Source of the DNA: Chloroflexota bacterium
GTDB lineage: Bacteria; Chloroflexota; Dehalococcoidia; Lucifugimonadales; UBA2962
NCBI GenBank assembly: GCA_002699485.1
Contig: PAAV01000045.1
Location: 1-33,069, forward strand
Length of the DNA: 33,069 bases
Direction: 5' to 3'
Position 1 is the stretch's first letter. Each line of letters opens with the position of its first letter. Below the pieces are notes generated by a model. It did not search any database. It was not told the DNA's origin and saw only the letters and a program-made list of their open reading frames with translations. Below are positions 15,617 through 23,210 of the stretch, in pieces. The position numbers and the translations under genes were made by a program.

Positions 15617-16543
15617 TTATATCTCTAGTATCTCCATTATTTTTGTCTCTAATTCAGATAGAGTAACAAATCCCTCAAATTTAGCGACGATAAATCCATC
15701 CTTATCTAGGATGAACGTAAACGGCTCTGAATTTAACCCCCATTCCTCTAAGAAAGCAGACACCTTAAGTTGATATTTACCCTCATCATCCATCTCAGAT
15801 CGTTCATAAACCTCTATATGAATAATGTTCAAGCTGGGTCCAAATCGTTCATTTATTGAAGATATTATTTCTATCTGTGGCCCGCAAGTGGAGGTGCGAC
15901 AAAAAGATGGGGAAGCAAACGTAATAATAGTGGGCATTCCATTATTCATTGCGTCAGAAACCGATATTTTGTATAAATCCATATCCGGCTGTAGAGAGGA
16001 TGTTATCTGGCTAATATCCGTAACTTCATTAAAAGTTAAGTTTTCCAATGGTTTGGGTTTTGTCCCAACAGCTGGAGAAGAACTAGTTTTATTAACAAAG
16101 AAACTGGTTACTCCGAAAACCTCCTTATTAGTAGATGATCCTTCAGCCTGGATGGTCCATTCTCCTGAAGTATCGAAATTTACATCGGCAATATAAACTC
16201 CAGCATTGCCTTGCGGCCAATCATGAAAAACTGCTTCAGTCCGAGTCGTAAACCTCTCTGATTCATTTCCCGTAGGTGAGAGTTTTATATTAACTCGTTC
16301 AGCAATTACTGGGCCGGTCTTACCGATTATTGCAAATGCCAATCGGTTTTCCCCAATCGCGATATCTGTAACTGCCATAATGATTTGATAGCTTAAACCG
16401 GATTCAACAGGGAAATCCGACTGTCGACTAAGATTTTGGACACTAATTGAAGCGTCACTACCGCAGTTCACTGAAATTAACAATAAAAAAACAGCCGAAA
16501 TAACAGGAATGACCAAGTGAATATAGTTGAAACTTTTTACCAA
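15617..16543 (-). CDS. Lipoprotein with a C-terminal thioredoxin-like domain (CX4C)
   Basis: 308 residues. A lipoprotein signal ends in LLISVNC. Residues of about 35-150 form a beta-rich extracytoplasmic domain, and residues of about 170-308 a thioredoxin/redoxin-like domain with ITFASPSFCRTSTCGPQIE, a later strand IIHIEVYE, and EPFTFILDKDGFIVAKFEG containing the usual fold-closing proline. The cysteine pair is spaced by four residues, unlike CXXC thioredoxins or the CXXXC of Sco copper chaperones, so it may be a redox pair or metal site of a less-studied subgroup. The start is TTG at 16541-16543, with AAGG about eight bases upstream. It is followed immediately by the YtkA/CopC-like membrane protein gene. 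Roles in envelope thiol chemistry or metal delivery are inference. Confidence 0.78.
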   Translation of the reverse strand: MVKSFNYIHLVIPVISAVFLLLISVNCGSDASISVQNLSRQSDFPVESGLSYQIIMAVTDIAIGENRLAFAIIGKTGPVIAERVNIKLSPTGNESERFTTRTEAVFHDWPQGNAGVYIADVNFDTSGEWTIQAEGSSTNKEVFGVTSFFVNKTSSSPAVGTKPKPLENLTFNEVTDISQITSSLQPDMDLYKISVSDAMNNGMPTIITFASPSFCRTSTCGPQIEIISSINERFGPSLNIIHIEVYERSEMDDEGKYQLKVSAFLEEWGLNSEPFTFILDKDGFIVAKFEGFVTLSELETKIMEILEI

Positions 16544-16626
16544 CGATCTGACCTTAAATTAGACAATATTCTCCAACTTTCTACGTTTACTACAATAAAA
16601 TACTACGCTATATATGGTGGTTTTTG

Positions 16627-16655
16627 TTGCACTTATACACATGACATGGTATCTT
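16627..16655 (+). promoter_or_regulatory. Candidate promoter of the orphan small RNA
   Basis: TTGCAC (16627-16632) and TATCTT (16650-16655) are separated by exactly 17 bp, an optimal sigma70-type spacing. The predicted start, about seven bases downstream, falls at the first base pairs of the RNA's outer stem. Confidence 0.6.
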
Positions 16656-16660
16656 GAAGT

Positions 16661-16760
16661 TCGCCGATGCTCCGACCCTTACCGCCTTTCTCTAAGGGAC
16701 CCATTAGGCTAGCATCGGCTCCTCCTCGTGGCCCTCGATGGTAGAACATCGAGGGCTTTT
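16661..16760 (+). ncRNA. Candidate structured small RNA, about 100 nt, family not recognised
   Basis: There is no open reading frame here, but there is a complete transcription unit. After the promoter, GCCGATGCT (16663-16671) pairs perfectly with AGCATCGGC (16711-16719). Inside it, CCCTTA (16676-16681) pairs with TAAGGG (16693-16698) around an 11-nt pyrimidine-rich loop. A single-stranded CU-rich stretch TCCTCCTCGTG (16720-16730) follows, then the terminator hairpin. The stretch is far more G+C-rich than its flanks, as expected of a structured RNA in an A+T-rich genome. It lacks the conserved SRP-RNA tetraloop region and does not look like tmRNA, RNase P or 6S RNA. Flanking genes are on the opposite strand, so it is not a riboswitch leader. 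The CU-rich stretch could base-pair with ribosome-binding sites of mRNAs; that is inference. Confidence 0.65.
16731..16760 (+). terminator. Intrinsic terminator of the small RNA
   Basis: GCCCTCGATG (16731-16740) pairs perfectly with CATCGAGGGC (16747-16756) around the loop GTAGAA, followed by TTTT. The minus-strand reading has no T tract after the stem, so it is directional and belongs to a plus-strand transcript. Confidence 0.9.
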
Positions 16761-16811
16761 AAATATAAGCCCACTCACTAACATATATTTTACTTGAATT
16801 CACTTACTCGT

Positions 16812-17606
16812 TTATTGAGCAGTCCATCCGCCATCTATTAGCAAAGATGTTCCAGTTATAAAGCCCGTTTTACTTGAACTCAACCAAAGTACAGCTTCAG
16901 CAACTTCACTAGGCTGCCCAATCCGACCTATTGGATGTGAATCTCGCCAAACCTTCACCTGGTCAGGTGTCTCTGCGGCAAATCGATCGAACATCGGCGT
17001 ATGTATACTTGCTGGAGAAACCGCGTTCACTCTTATTCCCTTAGGCGCGTAATTTAGCGCTGCAGATTTAGTTAGTCCAATGACTCCATGTTTACTGGCA
17101 CAGTAATCGGGGGATGCACTGGCTACATGACCTGCAATCGAGGCCATATTTACAATAACGCCTTGAGTATCCGAAGATTCTAACGGCTTTTGCTTCAACA
17201 TCTGCTGAATTTGATATTTCATACAAAGCCAAACCCCTTTTAGGTTGATATCAATAGTCCTCATCCACTCATCTTCAGGATATTGGTGAATCGGTCCCCC
17301 AACTCCTGTGACTCCTGCATTATTGAAAGCAACATCTAGCCGTCCATATTTCTGTACTGTGAATTCAATTAATTGTTTGACTTGGTCTGCCCTGCTGACA
17401 TCAGCCTTGATGAAGTCAGCTGTCCCACCATTATTTTGTATTTTGCTAACAACATTATTGCCCCGTTGAATGTCTCTTCCAACCAATACAACTTTTGCCC
17501 CCTCTTTAGCATAAGCTAGCGAGGCAGCCTCTCCAATTCCTGCGGTCCCTCCTGTAACTAACGCTACCTGACCATTAAATCTATTTGATTCATTTGTTAC
17601 ACTCAT
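16812..17606 (-). CDS. Short-chain dehydrogenase/reductase (second of tandem pair)
   Basis: 264 residues, classical SDR. Motifs: TGGTAGIG cofactor loop, an acidic KADVS segment, NNAG, the catalytic serine in VNMASIAG, YCASKHG with Tyr and Lys, and the C-terminal IDGGWTAQ. The sequence class is the glucose/3-oxoacyl reductase-like SDRs; substrate unknown. ATG 17604-17606 overlaps the stop of the upstream SDR by ATGA, and its ribosome site GGAGGA is embedded in that gene's terminal codons. An ATG 12 bases earlier sits directly on the GGAGG and is unlikely to be used. It is closely related to its neighbour, sharing LCMKYQ, SKHGVIGLTK, HPIGR and the identical GGWTAQ end, so the pair arose by tandem duplication. 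Confidence 0.9.
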   Translation of the reverse strand: MSVTNESNRFNGQVALVTGGTAGIGEAASLAYAKEGAKVVLVGRDIQRGNNVVSKIQNNGGTADFIKADVSRADQVKQLIEFTVQKYGRLDVAFNNAGVTGVGGPIHQYPEDEWMRTIDINLKGVWLCMKYQIQQMLKQKPLESSDTQGVIVNMASIAGHVASASPDYCASKHGVIGLTKSAALNYAPKGIRVNAVSPASIHTPMFDRFAAETPDQVKVWRDSHPIGRIGQPSEVAEAVLWLSSSKTGFITGTSLLIDGGWTAQ

Positions 17607-18391
17607 TGAGCTGTCCATCCTCCGTCTACAGGAATTGAACTACCCGTTACAAATGACGACTGACTAGATAGCAACCAAAGCACACTCGATGCCACCTCAT
17701 CTGACTCGGCAAATCTACCAATAGGATGCATGGATTGCCATTTTGTTACGAGAGACGGGTCTGTATTTAAAAACCTCTCAATCATTGGTGTCCTCGTTAC
17801 AGCCGGACATACTGCATTAACCCTAATATTATATTTTGCATAATCAAGGGCAGCTTGTTTAGTCAACCCTATAACTCCATGTTTACTAGCGTTGTATGCA
17901 GGGGATGCCCCTCCAACCAGTCCAGCTATAGAACTCATGTTTACTATTGCGGCATTAAAGTTTTTATCTTTTGTAGACTCGTACTGCTTGATCAGTTGTT
18001 GTAACTGGTATTTCATACAAAGAAATACCCCTGTTAAATTCAATGCGATAGTAGAGTCCCATACATCTTCTTCGTATGTGTGTGTATCAAAACCTCTTCC
18101 TTCATTTCCAGCGTTGTTGCAAGCAATATCCAGCCTTCCGAAAGAATCAACCGTATGGTTAATCAACTCAATCACATGTGCTGTAACTGAGACATCTGCT
18201 GGAACAAATACGGCTTCTCCACCAAAAGAATTTATGTGACTTACAACCTCAGCTCCACGTTGTTTATTTGTTCCATTTACTACAACCCTTACTCCCTGCC
18301 TAGCTAAATTAATAGCAACCGCTTCTCCTATTCCAGCAGTAGATCCAGTTACTATAGCGACTTTACCATCTAAATCTGGGTACAAAATCAA
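17603..18391 (-). CDS. Short-chain dehydrogenase/reductase (first of tandem pair)
   Basis: 262 residues, classical SDR. Motifs: TGSTAGIG, a PADVS segment, NNAG, the serine in VNMSSIAG, YNASKHG with catalytic Tyr/Lys, and the terminal VDGGWTAQ. The residues after beta-2 (VVNGTNKQRG) suggest NADP rather than NAD, but this is not decisive. The start is TTG, either at 18389-18391 or two codons later at 18383-18385; AAAGGA is upstream and is better spaced for the second, and no ATG is available. The gene is translationally coupled to its paralogue. The pair may form a heterodimer or tetramer, or act on two related hydroxyl substrates; that is inference. Confidence 0.9.
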   Translation of the reverse strand: MILYPDLDGKVAIVTGSTAGIGEAVAINLARQGVRVVVNGTNKQRGAEVVSHINSFGGEAVFVPADVSVTAHVIELINHTVDSFGRLDIACNNAGNEGRGFDTHTYEEDVWDSTIALNLTGVFLCMKYQLQQLIKQYESTKDKNFNAAIVNMSSIAGLVGGASPAYNASKHGVIGLTKQAALDYAKYNIRVNAVCPAVTRTPMIERFLNTDPSLVTKWQSMHPIGRFAESDEVASSVLWLLSSQSSFVTGSSIPVDGGWTAQ

Positions 18392-18448
18392 AATTCCTTT
18401 TTAGTCATGAAAAACTTGCCTGGCTAGCCGATCTTAAAAAACGAGAAG

Positions 18449-19687
18449 TTAATTGGACCTGAGCGCCTCGGTTGGAGACATATTAGCAGCCCGCATTGCA
18501 GGATAAAAGCCCGCTACGCCTCCAATTAAAATGGAAGAACCAATGCCAATATAAATGGCACTTTGAGGAATCACAATGTACCACCCCTGGGTGCTTGCAT
18601 AGATAGTTGTGACAATCATACCTGCTATTATCCCCAACGAACCGCCTACGCAAGCTAGAAGTAAGGATTCTGTTATAAATTGAATTGCTATATGGAACTT
18701 AGTGGCCCCTATTGCTCTTCGTAAACCAATTTCACTCCTACGCTCTATAACTGCAATCACCATTACATTTGCGATTCCAATACCACCTACAAGCAAAGCT
18801 ACCGCTCCCAGTCCCATAAAAAGATTAGTAAATGTTGAGTTTGCAACTGCTCGAGCCTCTAAAACATCTGAAGCACGACTTACCTGTACTTCTTCCGGAT
18901 TCTCCGGGTTTACCGTAGCAGCAATCACAGAACGAACATCTTCAACATATTCCGGATATGCACGGATATATATGGTGTCAACCTCTCCATCATGTGAAAA
19001 GTATTCTTCTGCAGCTGCATATCCAATGATAGCTGCCCTATCCAAATCGGCTGCCAATGGCAAAGGTTCCATAATACCTACAACAGAAAACCACTCCTCA
19101 CCTATCCACAAAAGTTTTAAATCAGCAACGTCTTGTATCCCAAGGCGCTCAGCAGCTACGGAACCTAAAACCACTACGGGGTATGTGGAGTTAACTTCAT
19201 TGAGGAAACTACCATTTTTCATGCTGCCACGTTGGGATTCCAATAAATTCAAATCAGAGGCGATAATAGTGATCCCTTTTGTTCTTCCATCCTGAATAAG
19301 ATCATTTCTAAAAACCTGCCCGGAAATTCTAGTTACAGTGGCCACCTCATAAACTGGTGTAATTCGACTAACCATTGGCGCCGCTCCATCTGGTAAAGAG
19401 GCTTCATCCGACCCAAAACCTTGGCCTGCCTCGACAGTGAGTAGATTGGTGCCTAATGAATCTAATTCACGTATTAAATCTGCGTTACCTGATGCCGACA
19501 GCCCCAAAACTCCAACAACAGCTGCTATTCCAATAGTGATGCCTAAGGCTGACAAAGCTGACCTTAATTTCCGTGTTCTGAGACCAGAGACACTAACTTT
19601 TAAAATATCGATGAATGTTAAGTGGCTAGTCGGCAGATTACCATTGTGACTGGATGAATTAGGCACTTTGATTTTCCAAGCTGTCAT
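18449..19687 (-). CDS. MacB/FtsX-type ABC transporter permease
   Basis: About 412 residues. The N-terminal cytoplasmic segment leads to one helix (LRSALSALGITIGIAAVVGVLGLS), then a large extracytoplasmic MacB-type domain (about 60-280), then three C-terminal helices. The last set contains the FtsX pattern GGIGIANVMVIAVIERRSEIGLRRAIGAT, whose charged loop contacts the ATPase, and the ending PAMRAANMSPTEALRSN is canonical for the MacB/LolC group. These permeases move no solute through the membrane but couple ATP hydrolysis to periplasmic or extracytoplasmic work. The start is uncertain: ATG 19687 or 19699, or GTG 19666 overlapping the ATPase stop; none has a clear ribosome site. Last gene of the exporter operon. 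Confidence 0.9.
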   Translation of the reverse strand: MTAWKIKVPNSSSHNGNLPTSHLTFIDILKVSVSGLRTRKLRSALSALGITIGIAAVVGVLGLSASGNADLIRELDSLGTNLLTVEAGQGFGSDEASLPDGAAPMVSRITPVYEVATVTRISGQVFRNDLIQDGRTKGITIIASDLNLLESQRGSMKNGSFLNEVNSTYPVVVLGSVAAERLGIQDVADLKLLWIGEEWFSVVGIMEPLPLAADLDRAAIIGYAAAEEYFSHDGEVDTIYIRAYPEYVEDVRSVIAATVNPENPEEVQVSRASDVLEARAVANSTFTNLFMGLGAVALLVGGIGIANVMVIAVIERRSEIGLRRAIGATKFHIAIQFITESLLLACVGGSLGIIAGMIVTTIYASTQGWYIVIPQSAIYIGIGSSILIGGVAGFYPAMRAANMSPTEALRSN

Positions 19688-20369
19688 CAATTCTGCCATC
19701 TTTAAAGGTGATTCTGCGTGCGCTTTCCCGCGCTACGTCTTGATCATGTGTGATGAGTATTACTGTTGTACCATCGATGTTAAGACCAATTAGCAAATCC
19801 AAAACGGCAGCTGTATTCTTGGAGTCTAAGTTACCTGTGGGTTCATCAGCTAAAACAAACTCCGGCTCATGCACTAGAGCTCTAGCTACTGCGACCCTTT
19901 GCTGCTCACCTCCTGACATCTCGTTCGGAAGGTGATTAACTCTGTGGGATAACCCTACACGATCTAATATCTCTCTAGCTCTTTCTTTCCTGTCAGCAGC
20001 CGGGAAATCAGTATAAAGCAACCCGTTTTCTACATTTTCCTGAGCCGTGAAACCGGGCAAAAGGAAAAAATCTTGAAATATGAACCCCACGTATCGAGAC
20101 CGAACACCAGATAGCTCTTGATCTGTTAGGCCTGATGTTTCTAATCCATCGATCAAAACTGAGCCTCCGGTAGGTCTAGTTAAAGTTCCAATCACATGGA
20201 GTAATGTGGATTTGCCACTACCTGAAGCTCCGATTATTCCTACAAATTCGCCTTTAGATACGGACATCGAAATGTTAGCGAGAGCGTTAACTGGCGGAGT
20301 ACCCTCATATGTCTTACTTACATTAATCAGCTGTACAGCCGGAATGTTTTTATCGGTACTTTCTTTCAT
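19659..20369 (-). CDS. ABC transporter ATPase, MacB/LolD type
   Basis: 236 residues. Walker A is GASGSGKST (47-55), the Q-loop is FIFQDFFLLPG, the signature is SGGEQQRVAVARAL, Walker B is FVLADEPTGNLD and the H-loop is LITHD. The ending FKDGRI is typical of the LolD/MacB/FtsE group. The ATPase should energise the MacB-like permease encoded downstream. It starts 8 bp after the MacA-like gene and overlaps the permease gene, so the three are one translational unit. The ribosome site is weak. Confidence 0.95.
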   Translation of the reverse strand: MKESTDKNIPAVQLINVSKTYEGTPPVNALANISMSVSKGEFVGIIGASGSGKSTLLHVIGTLTRPTGGSVLIDGLETSGLTDQELSGVRSRYVGFIFQDFFLLPGFTAQENVENGLLYTDFPAADRKERAREILDRVGLSHRVNHLPNEMSGGEQQRVAVARALVHEPEFVLADEPTGNLDSKNTAAVLDLLIGLNIDGTTVILITHDQDVARESARRITFKDGRIDDSLENQSA

Positions 20370-20377
20370 AAGATTTA

Positions 20378-22318
20378 CTAAGGAACTACAACTTCAGTTC
20401 CAACATTAATTCCTTCTCCGTTGATCTCTACCCAGCCATCTGCATACAAACCTACAGAGACAGGCACTAACTTTGATGAGCCATTTTCAATAACCTCAAT
20501 TGCATATCCTCCGCCCAAAATAGCTAACAGGCTTGTTACAGGAGCGGCCAATACGTTTGAGGCTAACTTTTTAGTTACTGAAACCGTAACCGATGCTCCT
20601 GTCCACTCTGGGTAACTTTCTGTATCTTCTAGTGAAACAACAATTTCTAGATAAGGCTCTCCTTGATTACCTTGAGGTATGACAGCAATATCTCCTATGT
20701 CGGAAATTGTTCCTGAAATGACATTCTCATCTGGCAGTTCTATGGAGACGACAAGGTCAAGGTCGACAAGATCTTTATTCACTACTTCAATTGATGTATT
20801 GACCTTTTGCAATGACCTGGTAACGTCTACAGCCCCTGGCTTACTAATAACTTTTTCTATTGTAATTAAACTCAAAACTGGATTAGTGGGCACAATACTA
20901 GTTCCGATTTCAGTATGAAATTCAGAATACTGGACCACAGAGTTCCCCGGAATAAAAAGAACCTCTCTAAATTCCAACTTACCAGTGATAGGCAGTCTCA
21001 ATACTGACTGCATGTTTTCTATAGCTGTGCTGGTATGCTCATCAAATTCATGATCAATAGCAATAGATTCCGTTTCATCATAACCAAGGGCCACTAAATT
21101 TTGCTCCAATTGAAATACATCGAGACCCTCAGCCATACCTGTTTCGAATGTTCGCCATGCAGGTTGTTCTCCATACATCGCTATAGTGGCCTCTATCCCT
21201 TCAACTAGTTCATCTCTGGTATGTTTGGCTAATCTTAAAGATGTTTTTGCTGACTCCAATGCCTTATTAGCATTGTTAAGATCAGCTACTGTTGGATCAT
21301 CATCTAATGCAGCTCTCTGTGCCTTTGCTGACTCTAACGCCTTATTAGCATTGTTAAGATCAGCTACTGTTGGATCATCGTCTAATGCAGCTCTCTGTGC
21401 TTTTGCTGAGTCTAACGCCTTTATTGAAGAAGCCTCGGTTTCTAAGCTCTTTTTATGATTTTCATATGCTATCAATAGGTCGTTGCTACTAGTGACAAGC
21501 TGTGTCTCATCAAAGATGCTGTCTAGTAATAGTTCAGATGCTATTTCCGTCATTTTGCTTTCCGAATCAGGACAGACAGATTTGTACACCTCCGAAGTCC
21601 AAACAGATGAACTCAACTTGCCAGACAAATCACAATAGTCCTGGCGCGCTATTCTAAAGGCTATCCATTGTGTATCCACTGCCGCATTGGAATTAACTAG
21701 TGTCGCTTCAGCCTGCGCTACAGTACTATCAGCTGCTGCGATCTGAGTATCTGTTGGGTCTGAAGTCAGTAATTCTAATGCCGCTTCAGCCTGCGCTACA
21801 GCACTATCAGCTGCTGCGACCTGGGCATCTGTCGGGTCTGAAGTCAGCAATTCTAATGCCGCTTCAGCCTGCGCTACAGCACTATTAGCTGCTGCGACCT
21901 GGGCATCTGTCGGGCCTGAAGTCAGCAATTCTAATGCCGCTTCAGCCTGCGCTACCGAACTTTCAGCTGCTGCAATCTGATTGTCAGCTGTTAAAAATTC
22001 TAATTCGGTCACCTCTTTGTAGTATTTGAACAACACTGTTCCCCGATATATATCCTCTCCTTCAGAAATAATATATGTCAGTATTCCGTTATTGCCCGGC
22101 AACACCTGAACTTCGGATCCATATTCCAGAACGCCGTCTATTTTTTCAAAGGTTCTTAAATCCCTTCGTTCAATCAAAACTGTAGAAATGATTTGGTCGT
22201 CTGATTCTTCTTCCGTCCCGCTTAAATTAAATATACTCTGTGTAGATATGAGCACAATAAGAACGATAACAACAACAATCACCAACGCTAATATTATTAT
22301 TGATAGTCTCTTAGTCAT
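20378..22318 (-). CDS. MacA/HlyD-like membrane fusion protein with peptidoglycan-binding domain and 26-residue repeats
   Basis: 646 residues. An N-terminal membrane anchor (about 5-27) precedes a lipoyl-type half domain (about 45-110) and a long coiled-coil hairpin. The descending arm (about 119-207) is built of 26-residue repeats of the form SAVAQAEAALELLTSDPTDA plus QVAAAD. The ascending arm (about 299-360) holds a second 26-residue repeat, ALESAKAQRAALDDDPTVAD plus LNNANK. A peptidoglycan-binding-1 module at 396-449 (VFQLEQNLVALGYD...TAIENMQSVLRLPITGKL) interrupts the beta barrel, which resumes afterwards and ends in GTEVVVP. The protein should link the MacB-like ABC pair to the cell wall. 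Two cysteines (about 229 and 249) lie at the hairpin tip. The start is the ATG at 22316-22318; the ribosome site is weak. Confidence 0.88.
   Translation of the reverse strand: MTKRLSIIILALVIVVVIVLIVLISTQSIFNLSGTEEESDDQIISTVLIERRDLRTFEKIDGVLEYGSEVQVLPGNNGILTYIISEGEDIYRGTVLFKYYKEVTELEFLTADNQIAAAESSVAQAEAALELLTSGPTDAQVAAANSAVAQAEAALELLTSDPTDAQVAAADSAVAQAEAALELLTSDPTDTQIAAADSTVAQAEATLVNSNAAVDTQWIAFRIARQDYCDLSGKLSSSVWTSEVYKSVCPDSESKMTEIASELLLDSIFDETQLVTSSNDLLIAYENHKKSLETEASSIKALDSAKAQRAALDDDPTVADLNNANKALESAKAQRAALDDDPTVADLNNANKALESAKTSLRLAKHTRDELVEGIEATIAMYGEQPAWRTFETGMAEGLDVFQLEQNLVALGYDETESIAIDHEFDEHTSTAIENMQSVLRLPITGKLEFREVLFIPGNSVVQYSEFHTEIGTSIVPTNPVLSLITIEKVISKPGAVDVTRSLQKVNTSIEVVNKDLVDLDLVVSIELPDENVISGTISDIGDIAVIPQGNQGEPYLEIVVSLEDTESYPEWTGASVTVSVTKKLASNVLAAPVTSLLAILGGGYAIEVIENGSSKLVPVSVGLYADGWVEINGEGINVGTEVVVP
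21252..21425 (-). repeat. 78-bp tandem repeat in the ascending coiled-coil arm
   Basis: Copies begin at 21252, 21330 and, as a partial copy, 21408 (plus-strand coordinates), exactly 78 bp apart. They encode the 26-residue ALESAKAQRAALDDDPTVAD-type unit of the MacA-like protein. The first two copies are almost identical in DNA, implying recent duplication or gene conversion. Confidence 0.9.
21706..21990 (-). repeat. 78-bp tandem repeat in the descending coiled-coil arm
   Basis: Copies begin at 21706, 21784, 21862 and, as a degenerate last copy, 21940, each 78 bp apart and starting CTTCAGCCTGCGCTAC on the plus strand. They encode the AVAQAEAALELLTS-type 26-residue unit. The sequence is unrelated to that of the other arm but has exactly the same period. 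Confidence 0.92.
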
Positions 22319-22368
22319 TTTCAGGTGCTAGGCCTTTTCCACCACATGGATGTAAATTTGGTTTCTCA

Positions 22369-22986
22369 TTACTCACTTCTTCTAGTCCTAGGAGCTTGTC
22401 CAAAAATAATTCCACTGCATGATTCAATGGCTTTTTCAACTTTCGGTGTCATTGTTATATCCTCGAACATAGATTGCATGATTAACCGGGGATCATTAGA
22501 AAATTCAGGATCAGGAATATCGATGCCATTCTCTCTAATGCACTCTGCAAAATCTAACAGATTATCCTGAAGTTCTATTTGGTCTTCCTGAGTAGGTGCT
22601 GTGGCAAAGGTTGCATCTTCCAGCAAGCTGATGCAATCTCCTAATTCTTGGATAGTTTTCTCGCTATTTATGTCAAAACTTGGGTCTGTCAGAATGCTGT
22701 CTCTGAGCCCTTCTAAATCAACAGTTCCATCAGCATTTAATGTTGGGTCAGCAACATCATAGCCATAGCCGCGCAAACATGTCGTGAATTCGGTAGTTAT
22801 TTCTTCATCTGTTTTGGCAGGATTATCAATGCTATCCTGATCAGATTCTTCGGCAATTATTACTGGCGTTGGAGTATCAATCGATATAACTCCTTCGCTT
22901 CCATTGTCTGAGCCACCGCATGCAATAGTTACTATTGAAAAGCATAAACTCAAACTAGCCAATATGAAAAGTTTGTGAAAGTTCAT
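22369..22986 (-). CDS. Lipoprotein with duplicated Cys-Arg-Gly-Asp-Pro motif, exporter partner
   Basis: 205 residues. The signal ends in IVTIAC, with Cys23 as the lipidated residue, followed by a low-complexity acidic linker. The mature part carries the same motif twice: FTTCLRGYGYDVADP and FAECIRENGIDIPDP, i.e. F-x-x-C-[LI]-R-x-x-G-x-D-[VI]-x-D-P. Each contributes one cysteine, which could form a disulfide, and two further cysteines (GDCISLL and ESCSGII) follow. Lipoproteins with this F..C.R..G...PDP motif are known next to MacA-type and peptidoglycan-binding exporter genes in Actinobacteria and Chloroflexota; their role is not established. GGGGGAT before ATG is a strong ribosome site. It heads the four-gene exporter operon 54 bp downstream of tRNA-Met. 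Confidence 0.78.
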   Translation of the reverse strand: MNFHKLFILASLSLCFSIVTIACGGSDNGSEGVISIDTPTPVIIAEESDQDSIDNPAKTDEEITTEFTTCLRGYGYDVADPTLNADGTVDLEGLRDSILTDPSFDINSEKTIQELGDCISLLEDATFATAPTQEDQIELQDNLLDFAECIRENGIDIPDPEFSNDPRLIMQSMFEDITMTPKVEKAIESCSGIIFGQAPRTRRSE

Positions 22987-23040
22987 TTATCCCCCAAGTC
23001 ATACTATTAGTATAACGAATTGGAATCCTGAAGGTTTATG

Positions 23041-23113
<73 letters not shown>

Positions 23114-23210
23114 CGGTAGTTTTCAGACTGAACAATTAGAAATTAATAGACTACTATATTTCAGATGGCGATTTATAGTATATCCGTTTTAACTGTTAAT
23201 TTTGTTACTA

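Noticed and set aside
15825-16196. 123-codon plus-strand open frame
   Set aside because: Opposite the CX4C lipoprotein gene; no domain or initiation signal.
16661-16760. Small SRP RNA (ffs)
   Set aside because: The size is right, but the conserved GGUCAGG...GGAAG apical region is absent on both strands, and the 5' end pairs internally rather than with the 3' end.
18702-19295. 197-codon open frame on the plus strand
   Set aside because: It lies wholly opposite the MacB-type permease, has no ribosome site and a composition typical of an antisense frame.
21252-21990. Regularly spaced 78-bp repeats as a possible CRISPR array
   Set aside because: The units are contiguous without unique spacers, longer than CRISPR repeats, and stay in frame inside a coiled-coil coding region.
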